In this document: piece by piece, positions 17,286 to 27,109 of the stretch
Numbering within the stretch: position 1 is the stretch's first letter
How the letters are laid out: each line of letters opens with the position of its first letter
NCBI GenBank assembly: GCA_041581635.1
Contig: JBFICW010000002.1
Location: 1 to 64,000, forward strand
DNA from: Porticoccus sp041581635
Lineage (GTDB): Bacteria; Pseudomonadota; Gammaproteobacteria; Pseudomonadales; Porticoccaceae
Direction: 5' to 3'
DNA: 64,000 nt
The notes under the pieces: generated by a model
Databases searched by the model: none
Told to the model about the DNA's origin: nothing
What the model saw: the letters and a program-made list of their open reading frames with translations, nothing else
Translations under genes and position numbers: made by a program

Positions 17286-19676
17286 TTACCATCCCAGTTT
17301 GCTCTTCAGCCAATCGACAACATTATCAAGCGCAGCCGGAGCACAACGACCATAATTGATCGGCTCACTACCATTAATAAATGGCAAATACCTTGCCCCC
17401 TCGCACCCTTCACGGCTCAGCAGCCCTGAATCAGTATCTACCCAGTGATAACTGACGCCCTCGGGTTTATTAAATATCAACGAACGATTATCGAGTTCCG
17501 ACATAATGTCTGTCCATAGCTGCAAAGCGCCTGTCCCGCCAGTAAGAGGGGTCTTACCATTGTCGTCCTTTCCCATCCAAACAACACTCAGGTAATTACC
17601 GCTGAATCCGGCAAACCAGCTATCGCGCTGATCATTGGTTGTACCTGTTTTTCCAGCCAAAACAAGATCCTGAGGCAGCCGCTTGTAGGCGCTTTTACCG
17701 GTGCCCTCACGCAACACCACTTGCAAGGCATAGTGGAGCAAATGCATGGCTGCCGGGTCAAATCGTTGCTCTCCCGAGTATGGATAGTGCTTGAGAGGCA
17801 CGTTTTCAGCTGTAAACACCGAGTCAATTGCTCGCAAGGGAGAGTAAAAACCGTTAGCGGCTATCGTGTGGTACAACTGAGAGACCTCTAATGGCGACAT
17901 TCCAACCGCACCGAGCATCAAGGAAGGCACTTCCGGGAGGCTACCTCGATAACCCAATCGCTTCACCGTATCGATAATGGCTGGCAAACCCACTTCCATG
18001 CCCAGTCTCGCCGTAGCCTGATTATAGGATTGACCCAATCCCTCATAGAGCGGCACAAGCCCATGACTCTCGCGTTCGAAATTGCGCGGCTGCCAGACAT
18101 CACCATTGTCCGTTGTCACCGAGATAGGCTCATCTTCTATTTGACTAGCAAGGGTATAGGCATCGGGGTGCTCAAGGGCTGTCATATAGACGGCTGGCTT
18201 GATTGTCGACCCCATGGGCCGGCGCGCATCGAGAGCTCGGTTAAACCCTGAATAGCCCGGCTGACGATCACCAGCTACCGCCAGCACTTCGCCAGCACCC
18301 ACACGGACGACGACCGCAGCCCCCTGTAAACTGCCGGAAGCAATCCGATAACCGGCTTCCAGGTTCTCAATGCGACTTACCATCCGACGTTCAAGCTTGC
18401 GCTGTACCTGAGGATCAAAATTGGTAAAAATTCTCAACCCTTCTGTTTCCAAATCTGATGACTTGTAGTCCTCGCGTAACTGCCGCTTTACCAGATCCAG
18501 ATAGGCAGGGTATTGCCAGCGACCTCCACCAGGCTTAGATGACACGATAGCCAACGGTTTACGCTTGGCTGCATCTGCCTGGCTGGTATCAATAACCCCT
18601 TGACCCGCCATCACATCAAGTACCAGGTTGCGACGCTGTGTCGCCCTGTCGGGATGACGCCAGGGGTTATAGTAAGAAGCCCCCTTCACCAGACCGGCCA
18701 ATAACGCTATCTGGTGCAGCTCCAACGCCTCTACCGGGCTGTGAAAATAATGACGACTCGCCAGTCCAAAACCATGGATAGCATGATCCCCAGCCTGCCC
18801 CAGATAAATCTCATTGATATACGTTTCAAGAATTTCATTTTTACTGAAGTGCACTTCTAACAAAACGGCCATCATGGCCTCAAGTGCTTTACGCGTCAGC
18901 GTTCGCTTTTGATCCAGATAGAAATTTTTAACCAATTGCTGGGTCAGCGTACTGCCACCTTGGGCCATTCGCCCCTGCTTTACATTGGCCAAAAAAGCAC
19001 GGGTAATCCCACGAATTGACACGCCGTGATGCTGATAAAAAGCTTGGTCCTCCACGGCGACTAATGCCGCCACAAGAGCTGGTGGCAACTGCTCCAACCG
19101 CACCAGTTCCCGGTCTTCTTTAAGCGCGGGGTAAATACCGCCAATAATCACTGGCTCCAACCTCACCAGCGGCACATCAGCCTTTTTAGCGTCGACCAAT
19201 TCTGACACGCGGTCACCGGCAAACGTCAGCGTCATCAATCTGGAAGGTTCTTCTCCATCCCAAAAGGCAAAACCCCGAGAAAAAACTTCCACTCGGCGAC
19301 TTGAAACACTGTATTGACCGGGAGACTTAGCGGCATCCACACGCTTATACCCGAGACTGCTTAATTCCCACTTCAGCTGTTCTTTGCTCAGAGACAAACC
19401 CGGATAAAGCTCCAGCGCACGACTGTATACATGAGAGGGTAGCGACCACTTTTTCCCCGTGAACTTTTGATACACCACCACATCGAGCCCAACAAGAAAC
19501 AACAGGCCCAGAACTGTCGACATCCAAAACAGTCGCTTAACCCAACGCCGCCGCGGATTGACCTTACGCTTGCCTTGTTTTCTTTTCTTTCCCTTAGTTC
19601 GTGCCAAGGATTTCCTCCTGTTTGCCAGCCAGACCGGCCTAATCGAAGCCACTAACCTTTTCTCTACTTTACTCAT
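17286..19676 (-). CDS. mrcB: Penicillin-binding protein 1B (bifunctional transglycosylase/transpeptidase)
   Basis: The protein polymerises and cross-links peptidoglycan at the inner membrane. The 796 residues show a basic cytoplasmic tail, one membrane span (about 50-72), a UB2H-like region (SKEQLKWELSSLGYKRVDAA), a GT51 domain (VEDQAFYQHHGVSIRGITRA and GGSTLTQQLVKNFYLDQKRT), and a transpeptidase domain. The latter has SxxK in MGSTIKPAVYM, SxN in GQSYNQAT and KTG in LAGKTGTTNDQRDSWFAG. All catalytic motifs are intact. A TTG at 19712 in frame would add 12 residues; ATG 19676 follows GAGGGA closely. It is cotranscribed with the downstream lipoprotein gene. Confidence 0.95.
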   Translation of the reverse strand: MSKVEKRLVASIRPVWLANRRKSLARTKGKKRKQGKRKVNPRRRWVKRLFWMSTVLGLLFLVGLDVVVYQKFTGKKWSLPSHVYSRALELYPGLSLSKEQLKWELSSLGYKRVDAAKSPGQYSVSSRRVEVFSRGFAFWDGEEPSRLMTLTFAGDRVSELVDAKKADVPLVRLEPVIIGGIYPALKEDRELVRLEQLPPALVAALVAVEDQAFYQHHGVSIRGITRAFLANVKQGRMAQGGSTLTQQLVKNFYLDQKRTLTRKALEAMMAVLLEVHFSKNEILETYINEIYLGQAGDHAIHGFGLASRHYFHSPVEALELHQIALLAGLVKGASYYNPWRHPDRATQRRNLVLDVMAGQGVIDTSQADAAKRKPLAIVSSKPGGGRWQYPAYLDLVKRQLREDYKSSDLETEGLRIFTNFDPQVQRKLERRMVSRIENLEAGYRIASGSLQGAAVVVRVGAGEVLAVAGDRQPGYSGFNRALDARRPMGSTIKPAVYMTALEHPDAYTLASQIEDEPISVTTDNGDVWQPRNFERESHGLVPLYEGLGQSYNQATARLGMEVGLPAIIDTVKRLGYRGSLPEVPSLMLGAVGMSPLEVSQLYHTIAANGFYSPLRAIDSVFTAENVPLKHYPYSGEQRFDPAAMHLLHYALQVVLREGTGKSAYKRLPQDLVLAGKTGTTNDQRDSWFAGFSGNYLSVVWMGKDDNGKTPLTGGTGALQLWTDIMSELDNRSLIFNKPEGVSYHWVDTDSGLLSREGCEGARYLPFINGSEPINYGRCAPAALDNVVDWLKSKLGW

Positions 19677-19729
19677 TCCCTCACACAGGGATAATAGCGA
19701 CCAAATTAACAACCATAATATTATTGATC

Positions 19730-20734
19730 ATGGCCAAATATCACGTTTATGGCATTGGCGCAGCGCTGGTGGATACAGAAATTGAAGTAACCGATAACGA
19801 CCTGCAACAACTACACGTTGAAAAGGGCCTAATGACCTTAGTGGACGAGGCTCGCCAAAATCAGCTAGTAGGCCATCTAGACCAACACCTCACGGCCTCA
19901 CGGCGTGCCAGTGGTGGTTCTGCAGCTAACACCATCATCGCTGTCAGTTGCTTTGGGGGCAAGACATTCTATTCCTGCAAAGTGGCCAATGACGATAACG
20001 GTCAGTTTTACCTCAACGACTTAGCGGAGGCAGGAGTAAGCTACCACCAAAATGGCGAAACCGTTGAAGGGATTACTGGAAAGTGCCTGGTATTGATCAC
20101 CCCCGACGCGGAACGCTCCATGAATACTTTTCTTGGCGTCAGCGAAACTGTTTCAACTGCCAACCTCAACACTGAAGCCATCAGTCAATCGGACTACCTT
20201 TACGTGGAAGGTTACCTGGTCACTTCTGACAGTGGCCGGGCGGCCGCAATCCATGCCCGCGAAATTGCAGAGAAGCACAATGTAAAAACTGTGTTGAGTT
20301 TATCCGACCCCGGCATGGTCACATTCTTTAAGTCAGGCCTAAAACAGATGATGGGCAATAAGGTAAACCTGCTCTTTTGCAATGAAGCTGAAGCATTGGG
20401 GTGGACCGACACAGATAATCTGGGACAGGCTGTAGAACTGCTCAAAGATTCCGCCGACACGTTTGCCGTTACTCTAGGCAGCAAAGGTGCACTGGTGTTT
20501 GATGGAGACAGGCTCCACAACATCCCACCACACACCATCACAGCTGTAGATACCAATGGCGCTGGCGACATGTTTGCAGGAGCGTTCCTGTATGCCATTA
20601 CCCATGGCTACAATTACAGCGAAGCGGGTAATTTTGCCAGTTTAGCTGCAGCAAACGTAGTGAGCCAATTTGGACCAAGACTAAATTCTGACCAGTACCC
20701 TGAAATTTTACAGTCACTTGCTTTGACAACGTGA
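19730..20734 (+). CDS. PfkB-family sugar/nucleoside kinase (adenosine-kinase-like)
   Basis: This 334-residue PfkB/ribokinase-fold kinase has the N-terminal YHVYGIGAALVDTEIEV, the substrate glycine motif GGSAANTIIAV (about 64), and the C-terminal catalytic signature VDTNGAGDMFAGAFLYAI (about 273-290) with its base aspartate. Close relatives in Pseudomonas are annotated as adenosine kinase, but sugar substrates cannot be ruled out. ATG 19730 gives the standard start; an in-frame TTG 19724 would add two residues. It is divergent from mrcB with about 50 bases between starts and convergent with the GGDEF-EAL gene. Confidence 0.85.
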   Translation: MAKYHVYGIGAALVDTEIEVTDNDLQQLHVEKGLMTLVDEARQNQLVGHLDQHLTASRRASGGSAANTIIAVSCFGGKTFYSCKVANDDNGQFYLNDLAEAGVSYHQNGETVEGITGKCLVLITPDAERSMNTFLGVSETVSTANLNTEAISQSDYLYVEGYLVTSDSGRAAAIHAREIAEKHNVKTVLSLSDPGMVTFFKSGLKQMMGNKVNLLFCNEAEALGWTDTDNLGQAVELLKDSADTFAVTLGSKGALVFDGDRLHNIPPHTITAVDTNGAGDMFAGAFLYAITHGYNYSEAGNFASLAAANVVSQFGPRLNSDQYPEILQSLALTT

Positions 20735-20759
20735 CCAGCAAGATGAATAGCGGCCGAAC

Positions 20760-23267
20760 CTAAACCAAATCGGCCAACGGCATTGGTTTCGCAATGAGAT
20801 ACCCCTGCGCGTAATCGATGCCAATTTCCTGCAACATAGAAAGCTGGGTGGGGTTCTCCACACACTCAGCCACAGTAGCTATCCCCATGATGTGCCCCAA
20901 GTGGTTAATGGTACTCACCATAGAATAGTCCACTTCATTCAGCTCCATATTTCGAATAAAGCTGCCATCAATTTTAAGGTAGTCTACAGGCAACTCCTTG
21001 AGATAACCCAAAGAGGAAAGCCCACTACCGAAATCATCCAGCGAAAAGAAACAGCCTTTGTCCTTCAACGCATGAATCAAACTCATGGCTCGGTCAAAAT
21101 GTCTGATTGCCGCAGTTTCAGTGACTTCAAATTGGAGGCGCTGAGGATTCACACCTGTACTATCAAATTGGCCGATAATGTAATCTTTCAGATCTTCATC
21201 ACACACGGTATTACCCGACAGGTTAACCGCAAAACGGTGCCCGCTGTCTGGGTGCTGCTGTAGATGGGCAAAGATCTTATCCAGAACCCAACGATCAATA
21301 TCCTCCACTAACCCGTAGTGCTCAGCAGCAGGGATGAATTTACCCGGTGGTACGATATTCCCATCGCGATCAACCATCCTTACCAGGATTTCAAAATGCC
21401 CTTGACCGTGGGGTCCATTATTGTCAACTGGAACAATGGGCTGGCAATACAGCACGAAGCGATCTTCTTCCAGCGCCTCAGAAATAATGGGTATCCACTG
21501 AGCGACACTCTGTCGCTCAGCCACTTCGACGCTGCGATATTGAAAATGGATGCGATTGCGTCCCGAATCTTTTGCCGAGACACAAGAGGTACCGGCAGCA
21601 ACCAACACATCAATCTCTGATGTGGTGCTTCGATCAATGACCTTGGCGCCAATACTGGCACCGACTTTCAGGCGACGCTCACCCCAGGGGAAACTAAATT
21701 GTTTGATCTGCCACAGCAACTGCTCGGCCAACTCACGACTCTCATCAACGCTACGGTCATTAAGCAACATGGCAAATTCATCATTACCAATTCTGGCCAC
21801 TACATCTTTTGGGCCAGCCTGCTTTTCGAGCATCCGAGCAAACTGGCACAGTAACTCATCGCCGGCATTGTGCCCACAGGAGTCATTTACCACCGAGAAA
21901 TTGTAGAGATCAATATAGAGTAATGTGTGGGTGCTATCATCAAGATGTGCAGCATCAATTGATCGAAGGATTTCATTCTCAAGATATCGACGGTTGCCCA
22001 GTTGGGTCAAAGGGTCATGGGTCGCCTGCCAGGTCAATTTTGTCGAAATCCTGCGCGCCTCACTCACTGAACGAAACACCAACACAGCCCCAGTAATTTC
22101 ATTTACTCTGTTGCGCAAGGGTGTCGCTGTTGCCACGACTTGGATAGGTTGCTGGCCACCGACTTTTAATAGTGTATTCTCGGCAACAGAAACTTCCCGC
22201 CCCCGAACCAAGGCGGCCAAACAAGGCGATGCCACCACATCTCCACCCTCGTCCACCAGCTCCATCAAATCATCAATGTACAGGTTTGGCCTTGAATCAT
22301 TGACCCCCAGCAATTCCATCGCAATCCGATTGATATGCTCAACAACCCCATGCTTATCAACCATTAAAATACCATCAACAACCTGGCTAAAAACGGTACT
22401 CAGTAATTTACGCTGATGAAATAGAGCCTCAAGATTGACGGACTGAAGAGTAATATCTTGGAACGACAAAACATATTGGCTCGAATTGGCCACGGAACGA
22501 AAACAGTCGGCTAATAAACGCAAGCTCTCCCCCGAAGCGGTCGCCCCGTCAACGACACTGGCGCCGTCATCCCTGGCAATGTTCTCTAGGGCAACGTTTA
22601 AATCAGCACCCAGATCGGTACTGATCTCCGGCAATAGCACGCGAACTGGCTTTTGCCTGAGCTGCTCCAAGCTGTAGCCAAACAGGGTTTGAAGCGCCTT
22701 ATTAGCCTCAAGAATAAGATATTGGTTGTCTAACAGCAGAAGGGGGATACGCGAAGACTCTAGGTATGCCGGAAACTGACCCTGACGGGCAACCAAAGCC
22801 TCTGGTGACTGGACTTTTCTCTCTTTAGCTGCAATCGGGTCATACGGCGCTTCGGCTATTTGCACCAGACAACAATCACCCATCTCAGGTAATTCAATTG
22901 GCGTAAAACTGACCCGATGCAAGGGCAGTTCACGATGCGCGCCAGCCATGATCGACTCAATCTGGTCAAGCCGGGCCGGGTCTACCTGCTGAGTCCAACA
23001 GGTGAAGCGATTTTGAAACAATGCATAATCTATGGCCTGAGCAAAATCCGACCCCACTAAACTTGCAAAAAGTGTATCAAATGACCGCCCACAAACATCG
23101 CCAGCATCAATGCCAGACCATTCTGCCAACCACTTATTCCAACATCTTATTCTCAGCCGAGCATCAAGCACGATAATGCCCAAATCCTGGCCATCCAGAA
23201 CAGCCATCGCCAATTGGCCATCAATCGCAGATGCCGCATTTGCACTGGGATGAAAATCAGTATTCAT
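20760..23267 (-). CDS. PAS-GGDEF-EAL c-di-GMP signalling protein
   Basis: The 835-residue protein appears cytosolic. It has PAS-like sensor domains at about 20-130, 170-280 and 285-405, a GGDEF domain (about 415-575) and an EAL domain (about 590-835). The cyclase motif reads GNDEF in VARIGNDEFAML rather than GGDEF, and no RxxD inhibitory site precedes it. The EAL motif reads EIL (FEILVRM), but later phosphodiesterase residues are present (FAVNLSGN, FEVTETA, LDDFGSG, YLKIDGSFI). A c-di-GMP phosphodiesterase with a regulatory or weak GGDEF domain is the best guess. ATG 23267 is preferred over an in-frame TTG at 23282. Confidence 0.9.
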   Translation of the reverse strand: MNTDFHPSANAASAIDGQLAMAVLDGQDLGIIVLDARLRIRCWNKWLAEWSGIDAGDVCGRSFDTLFASLVGSDFAQAIDYALFQNRFTCWTQQVDPARLDQIESIMAGAHRELPLHRVSFTPIELPEMGDCCLVQIAEAPYDPIAAKERKVQSPEALVARQGQFPAYLESSRIPLLLLDNQYLILEANKALQTLFGYSLEQLRQKPVRVLLPEISTDLGADLNVALENIARDDGASVVDGATASGESLRLLADCFRSVANSSQYVLSFQDITLQSVNLEALFHQRKLLSTVFSQVVDGILMVDKHGVVEHINRIAMELLGVNDSRPNLYIDDLMELVDEGGDVVASPCLAALVRGREVSVAENTLLKVGGQQPIQVVATATPLRNRVNEITGAVLVFRSVSEARRISTKLTWQATHDPLTQLGNRRYLENEILRSIDAAHLDDSTHTLLYIDLYNFSVVNDSCGHNAGDELLCQFARMLEKQAGPKDVVARIGNDEFAMLLNDRSVDESRELAEQLLWQIKQFSFPWGERRLKVGASIGAKVIDRSTTSEIDVLVAAGTSCVSAKDSGRNRIHFQYRSVEVAERQSVAQWIPIISEALEEDRFVLYCQPIVPVDNNGPHGQGHFEILVRMVDRDGNIVPPGKFIPAAEHYGLVEDIDRWVLDKIFAHLQQHPDSGHRFAVNLSGNTVCDEDLKDYIIGQFDSTGVNPQRLQFEVTETAAIRHFDRAMSLIHALKDKGCFFSLDDFGSGLSSLGYLKELPVDYLKIDGSFIRNMELNEVDYSMVSTINHLGHIMGIATVAECVENPTQLSMLQEIGIDYAQGYLIAKPMPLADLV

Positions 23268-23420
23268 AGGCCAACTGTCCAATTCCCTTAAAACTCTGGC
23301 GTCACAACCCTAAAAGCCCGTTTGGCGATTATGCATTGGTTCAGTATAAACAGCCTTCTTTCAGAACCATTAAACGTTATCTTTATAATGCTTTGTGAGG
23401 GGGTTAACTAAAAGTCACCC

Positions 23421-24500
23421 TTAACCTTGCTCTAACAGCTCTCTCAAGTTGATTAAGGCTGCGTTAGCACGGCTGATATAAGAAGCCATCACCAAGGAGT
23501 GGTTGGCAAGGAAACCAAAACCACCACCATTGAGAACCACGGGGCTGTATACAGAGCCCTGAGTAGCCTCTAACTCACGAATAATCTGCTGCAAACTCGC
23601 CTTGGCATTTTTCTTCGCCAACACTTGCTCAAAATCCACTTCAATTGCTTTCAGAAGCTGGATCATCACCCAAGTGCTCCCCCGCGCCTCATAAAAAACA
23701 TCGTCAATTTCCAACCAGGGTGTTTTAACCACAAATTCGCCGGGTGTAACTGTGGACTGCTTCCCAGCACTATCCCCTGCTAAATCTGTATTAACTCGTC
23801 GCTGCCCAACACTGGCGCCCAATCTTTGAGACAAACTTCCAAGGCGAGTTTCCAGCGTGCTTAGCCAGTATCGTAGATTGTCTGCTCGAGCGTAAAATTG
23901 AGCACTGTATTCACCCTCATCGCTCAACCTCAACAGGTACCCTTTGAGATAACCAACACCTTGTTTATATTCTGATTCTGTGGCGGGCACCATCCAGCTA
24001 TTATGATCAAAATTAAACCGAGATTCTGCCAGAGCCAAATCGGGGTCTTCAGCAGATTGTGATTGGGAGCGACTAAACGCTTCCCGCAGGGCTTTACTGA
24101 AATCACGTACCTGAATAAGGGCTCCGTACTCCCAATTGGGCAGGTTGTCGAGCCAAGCGCCTGGAGGTGCAATATCATTACTGAGATAACCGCCACGCTT
24201 TGTTAGCAACGTCTCCATCACACCAATCAATGCGGCGGTCGACGTGGTGCCGGCAACAACCGTTTCGGTTTGTGTTGCGGCATAGACCTCAACATCAAAC
24301 AGCTCTGGCTCTTCATTCCAAAACCAGCCAAGTAAAACGACCAACAACAGATAAACTGTCGCACCCACCAGGCTTATACGCAACCATGGCAGACCCTCGC
24401 CATCCATACGCTCCTGCCCCACACACGCTTTTAACAGTGCAGTGCAGCCCTCTCCCAATTTTTTTACCCACTTACCCGCGATACTGAAAGCCTCCATCAT
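23421..24500 (-). CDS. DUF2333 family membrane-anchored protein
   Basis: The 359-residue protein has a cytoplasmic N-terminus, one membrane span (about 43-62, VGATVYLLLVVLLGWFW) and a large periplasmic domain matching the DUF2333 family (KRGGYLSNDIAPPGAWLDNL and WEYGALIQVRDFSKALRE). No enzymatic motif is visible and the family function is unknown. AAGG four bases before ATG 24500 supports the start. It directly abuts the upstream copper-chaperone gene (1 base apart), suggesting cotranscription. Confidence 0.85.
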   Translation of the reverse strand: MMEAFSIAGKWVKKLGEGCTALLKACVGQERMDGEGLPWLRISLVGATVYLLLVVLLGWFWNEEPELFDVEVYAATQTETVVAGTTSTAALIGVMETLLTKRGGYLSNDIAPPGAWLDNLPNWEYGALIQVRDFSKALREAFSRSQSQSAEDPDLALAESRFNFDHNSWMVPATESEYKQGVGYLKGYLLRLSDEGEYSAQFYARADNLRYWLSTLETRLGSLSQRLGASVGQRRVNTDLAGDSAGKQSTVTPGEFVVKTPWLEIDDVFYEARGSTWVMIQLLKAIEVDFEQVLAKKNAKASLQQIIRELEATQGSVYSPVVLNGGGFGFLANHSLVMASYISRANAALINLRELLEQG

Positions 24501-24941
24501 CTAGCCTTCTTTCTCGTGCAGGACACTACGTACCGGTAAAACGATGGTCATCTCTGGACACCCCTCAAAAAAAAGTGTCACCTTATGCTGCGACACTTCT
24601 GACCAGCTATCTTTCAAACCAAACAACATTAAGTGATAGCCTCCAGGCTTAAAACTGACACTTTTCCCGCTCGGTAGCGCCACGCCATCCACTGGGCGCA
24701 TGGACATAGTGCCATTGTGATGAGTATGGGCATGAATCTCTGCACTACTGGCTATAGGTGATGCCGCACCAACCAAACGACAATCCTCTGTCGAACCATT
24801 ATGTAACGTCATAAATGCGGCCGTCACCGTCTGCCCTGGCGGCAATCCCCGGATATAGGCATCCGTTACCGTCAAACTATCGCCGCAAGCTGTCATAGCC
24901 ACCAACACCAACAAAATTCCTGAATATTTACTGAAAGACAA
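24501..24941 (-). CDS. PCuAC-type periplasmic copper chaperone lipoprotein
   Basis: PCuAC proteins deliver copper to the CuA/CuB sites of cytochrome c oxidase. The 146-residue precursor has a lipobox-like end to its signal peptide (VAMTACGDS) and the copper-binding pattern of histidines and methionines: AEIHAHTHHNGTMSMRPV, then YHLMLFGLK with the HxM pair. The frame is open far upstream (to 25115), but that part has no signal features and overlaps the divergent dsbD leader. TTG 24941 is preceded by AAAGGA at 9 bases and starts exactly before the signal peptide, so it is chosen. It is divergent from dsbD, another cytochrome-maturation factor. Confidence 0.85.
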   Translation of the reverse strand: MSFSKYSGILLVLVAMTACGDSLTVTDAYIRGLPPGQTVTAAFMTLHNGSTEDCRLVGAASPIASSAEIHAHTHHNGTMSMRPVDGVALPSGKSVSFKPGGYHLMLFGLKDSWSEVSQHKVTLFFEGCPEMTIVLPVRSVLHEKEG

Positions 24942-25106
24942 CGTAATGATTCCTTTTATTTTAATGCCACGACTATAACACTGCACCCCATCACGTAAAA
25001 TGCCTCTCGCACCCCACGGCGCTCCTCCGTACAATAACGAACTGGCGTTTGATTGGTGCTGTCCAACACAATGCAAACCCAACAAAGAGCATCCAAGAGA
25101 GGCACA

Positions 25107-26828
25107 ATGGTCCATCGACTGATCAACATTTTGTTCTACTTCGCACTACTGCTGGTTACCCCCGCAAGTGCAGAGGACCTCTTTACCAAATCCTATAGTG
25201 GCAACCCACTAGAGCAAACAGTTCAATTTCTTCCTGTCGAGGAAGCCTATCAGCTAAACCCCTCTCTGGACAAAGAGCAATTGCTGCTCAACTGGACGAT
25301 TCAGCCCGGCTACTATCTCTACAAACATCGATTCAAGTTTTTAACCAATGAACTTAAACCACTGGAGACCACACCCAATTTTGCACCCGGCAAACTTGTC
25401 TATGACGACTATTACGAAAAAGAACTTGAGGTCTACTATCACAACACGCTCATCAGCCTGCCACTGAATGAGAAGCACACCGAACTCATTGTGGAATCTC
25501 AGGGTTGTGCGGATGCAGGACTTTGCTATCCGCCACGCAGCCAAAAAATTCTGATTGATTTCTCCAGCGGTATTACCACTCTTACAGAAGCCGCCACTCA
25601 CACTTCGGGCGATGCCAACAGCACTCAGACACAATCATCGACGACAAGCCTTCCGCTCATGCTGCTATTTGCCTTACTGGGTGGCATGATCCTTAACCTA
25701 ATGCCCTGTGTATTTCCTGTACTGTCCATTAAAGCTTTGAGCTTAACGACGGCCCACCTCAACAAACACAACAAACACCTTCATGGGCTTGCCTACACCC
25801 TCGGCATCGTTTTGAGCTTTATCACGATTGCCGCCTTGCTGATGATGCTACGCCGCGCAGGGGAGGCCGTTGGCTGGGGGTTCCAACTGCAGTCACCGAT
25901 ATTTGTCGGGCTACTGGTCTACCTTTTCGTAGTAATGGGGTTGAGCTTCTCGGGTCTGCTCACCATAGGAACCCGCCTAATGAGCATTGGGCAATCGACC
26001 ACGCAAGGCCATAGTCTCACCGCTTCTTTTATGACCGGCTTACTGGCAACACTAGTGGCCAGTCCCTGTACCGCACCGTTTATGGGTACCGCGTTAGGAT
26101 TTGCACTCGCACAACCGACCTGGCTAGCCCTGTCCATATTTATAGCTCTAGGGATAGGCATGGCGTTACCACTACTCCTCTTATCGTGGTGGCCCGGTAT
26201 GGCAAACAAGATGCCACGCCCCGGAATATGGATGGAAACATTTAAAGAATTTCTGGCATTTCCTCTTTATTTAACCGCGGCATGGTTATTGTGGGTATTG
26301 GGACGACAAACCGGCAGCGACACGGTCGTTGCCATGATCAGCGGCATTGTTCTGATCATTTTTGCTATTTGGCTGCTTAAGCGTCGCAAAGGTGCACTGA
26401 CAATTATCTGCGCCACTACAGCCATCGCGCTCTCTTTGGCTCTACCCTGGCAAGCTCATACCAATAACCTTCACAACAACACCGCCTGGGAACCCTACAG
26501 CGAAGCCAAGCTGATACAACTACGCGAAAAAGGCGCTCCAGTTTTTGTCAACTTAACAGCTGACTGGTGTATAACCTGTTTGGCCAACGAAAAGTTTGCA
26601 CTGAGCTCTGAAAAATTTTTGAGCACCTTACAAGAACGGCAGATCACCTATTTGAAGGGCGACTGGACCAATTACAACCCTGAAATTACTAGGTTGCTGA
26701 ATCAACACCACCGGAGTGGCGTGCCCCTTTACCTGTTTTACCCCAAAGGGACAGGCAATCCACAGATTTTGCCTCAGCTTTTGACAGAAAATATCGTCCT
26801 AAACGCTATTTCTACGACAATCAACTAA
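25107..26828 (+). CDS. dsbD: Thiol:disulfide interchange protein DsbD
   Basis: DsbD carries electrons from cytoplasmic thioredoxin across the membrane to DsbC and CcmG. The 573-residue protein has a signal peptide (ending PASA), an N-terminal periplasmic domain with the cysteine pair in GCADAGLCYPP, about eight membrane segments with the redox cysteines in LMPCVFPVLS and ASPCTAPFMG, and a C-terminal thioredoxin domain with TADWCITCLANE. All six redox cysteines are present. The usual lysine after the second cysteine of the WCxxC site is leucine here. ATG 25107 is preceded by AGAGAGG and begins the signal peptide; earlier in-frame starts would lengthen it improbably. Confidence 0.95.
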   Translation: MVHRLINILFYFALLLVTPASAEDLFTKSYSGNPLEQTVQFLPVEEAYQLNPSLDKEQLLLNWTIQPGYYLYKHRFKFLTNELKPLETTPNFAPGKLVYDDYYEKELEVYYHNTLISLPLNEKHTELIVESQGCADAGLCYPPRSQKILIDFSSGITTLTEAATHTSGDANSTQTQSSTTSLPLMLLFALLGGMILNLMPCVFPVLSIKALSLTTAHLNKHNKHLHGLAYTLGIVLSFITIAALLMMLRRAGEAVGWGFQLQSPIFVGLLVYLFVVMGLSFSGLLTIGTRLMSIGQSTTQGHSLTASFMTGLLATLVASPCTAPFMGTALGFALAQPTWLALSIFIALGIGMALPLLLLSWWPGMANKMPRPGIWMETFKEFLAFPLYLTAAWLLWVLGRQTGSDTVVAMISGIVLIIFAIWLLKRRKGALTIICATTAIALSLALPWQAHTNNLHNNTAWEPYSEAKLIQLREKGAPVFVNLTADWCITCLANEKFALSSEKFLSTLQERQITYLKGDWTNYNPEITRLLNQHHRSGVPLYLFYPKGTGNPQILPQLLTENIVLNAISTTIN

Positions 26829-27109
26829 AGAACTCTGCATTTAACGCCAATATTTAACAAATTCGCAAATATTCTAAGTATTGTGCTGCCATCCTCGGCA
26901 AAACCCCACAAAAAACACGACAACGCTCGACAAGCCAGCCCAAGCAGGGATACGAAAAATCATAATTTCCACCTAAACTTGCAGCGAATATCGTCAAAAA
27001 TCCAAAAAACATAAAAAATTGGACAGCGTAATATTTTTAATGCAGACTCCTTTTATCGGCCACTTTGAGGGCCTGACACTTAACATCACTTAAATCTGGC
27101 AGGGAGACT

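Noticed and set aside
24942..25115. N-terminal extension of the PCuAC frame
   Set aside because: It would place 58 unrelated residues before the signal peptide and overlap the dsbD start region. TTG 24941 with AAAGGA fits better.
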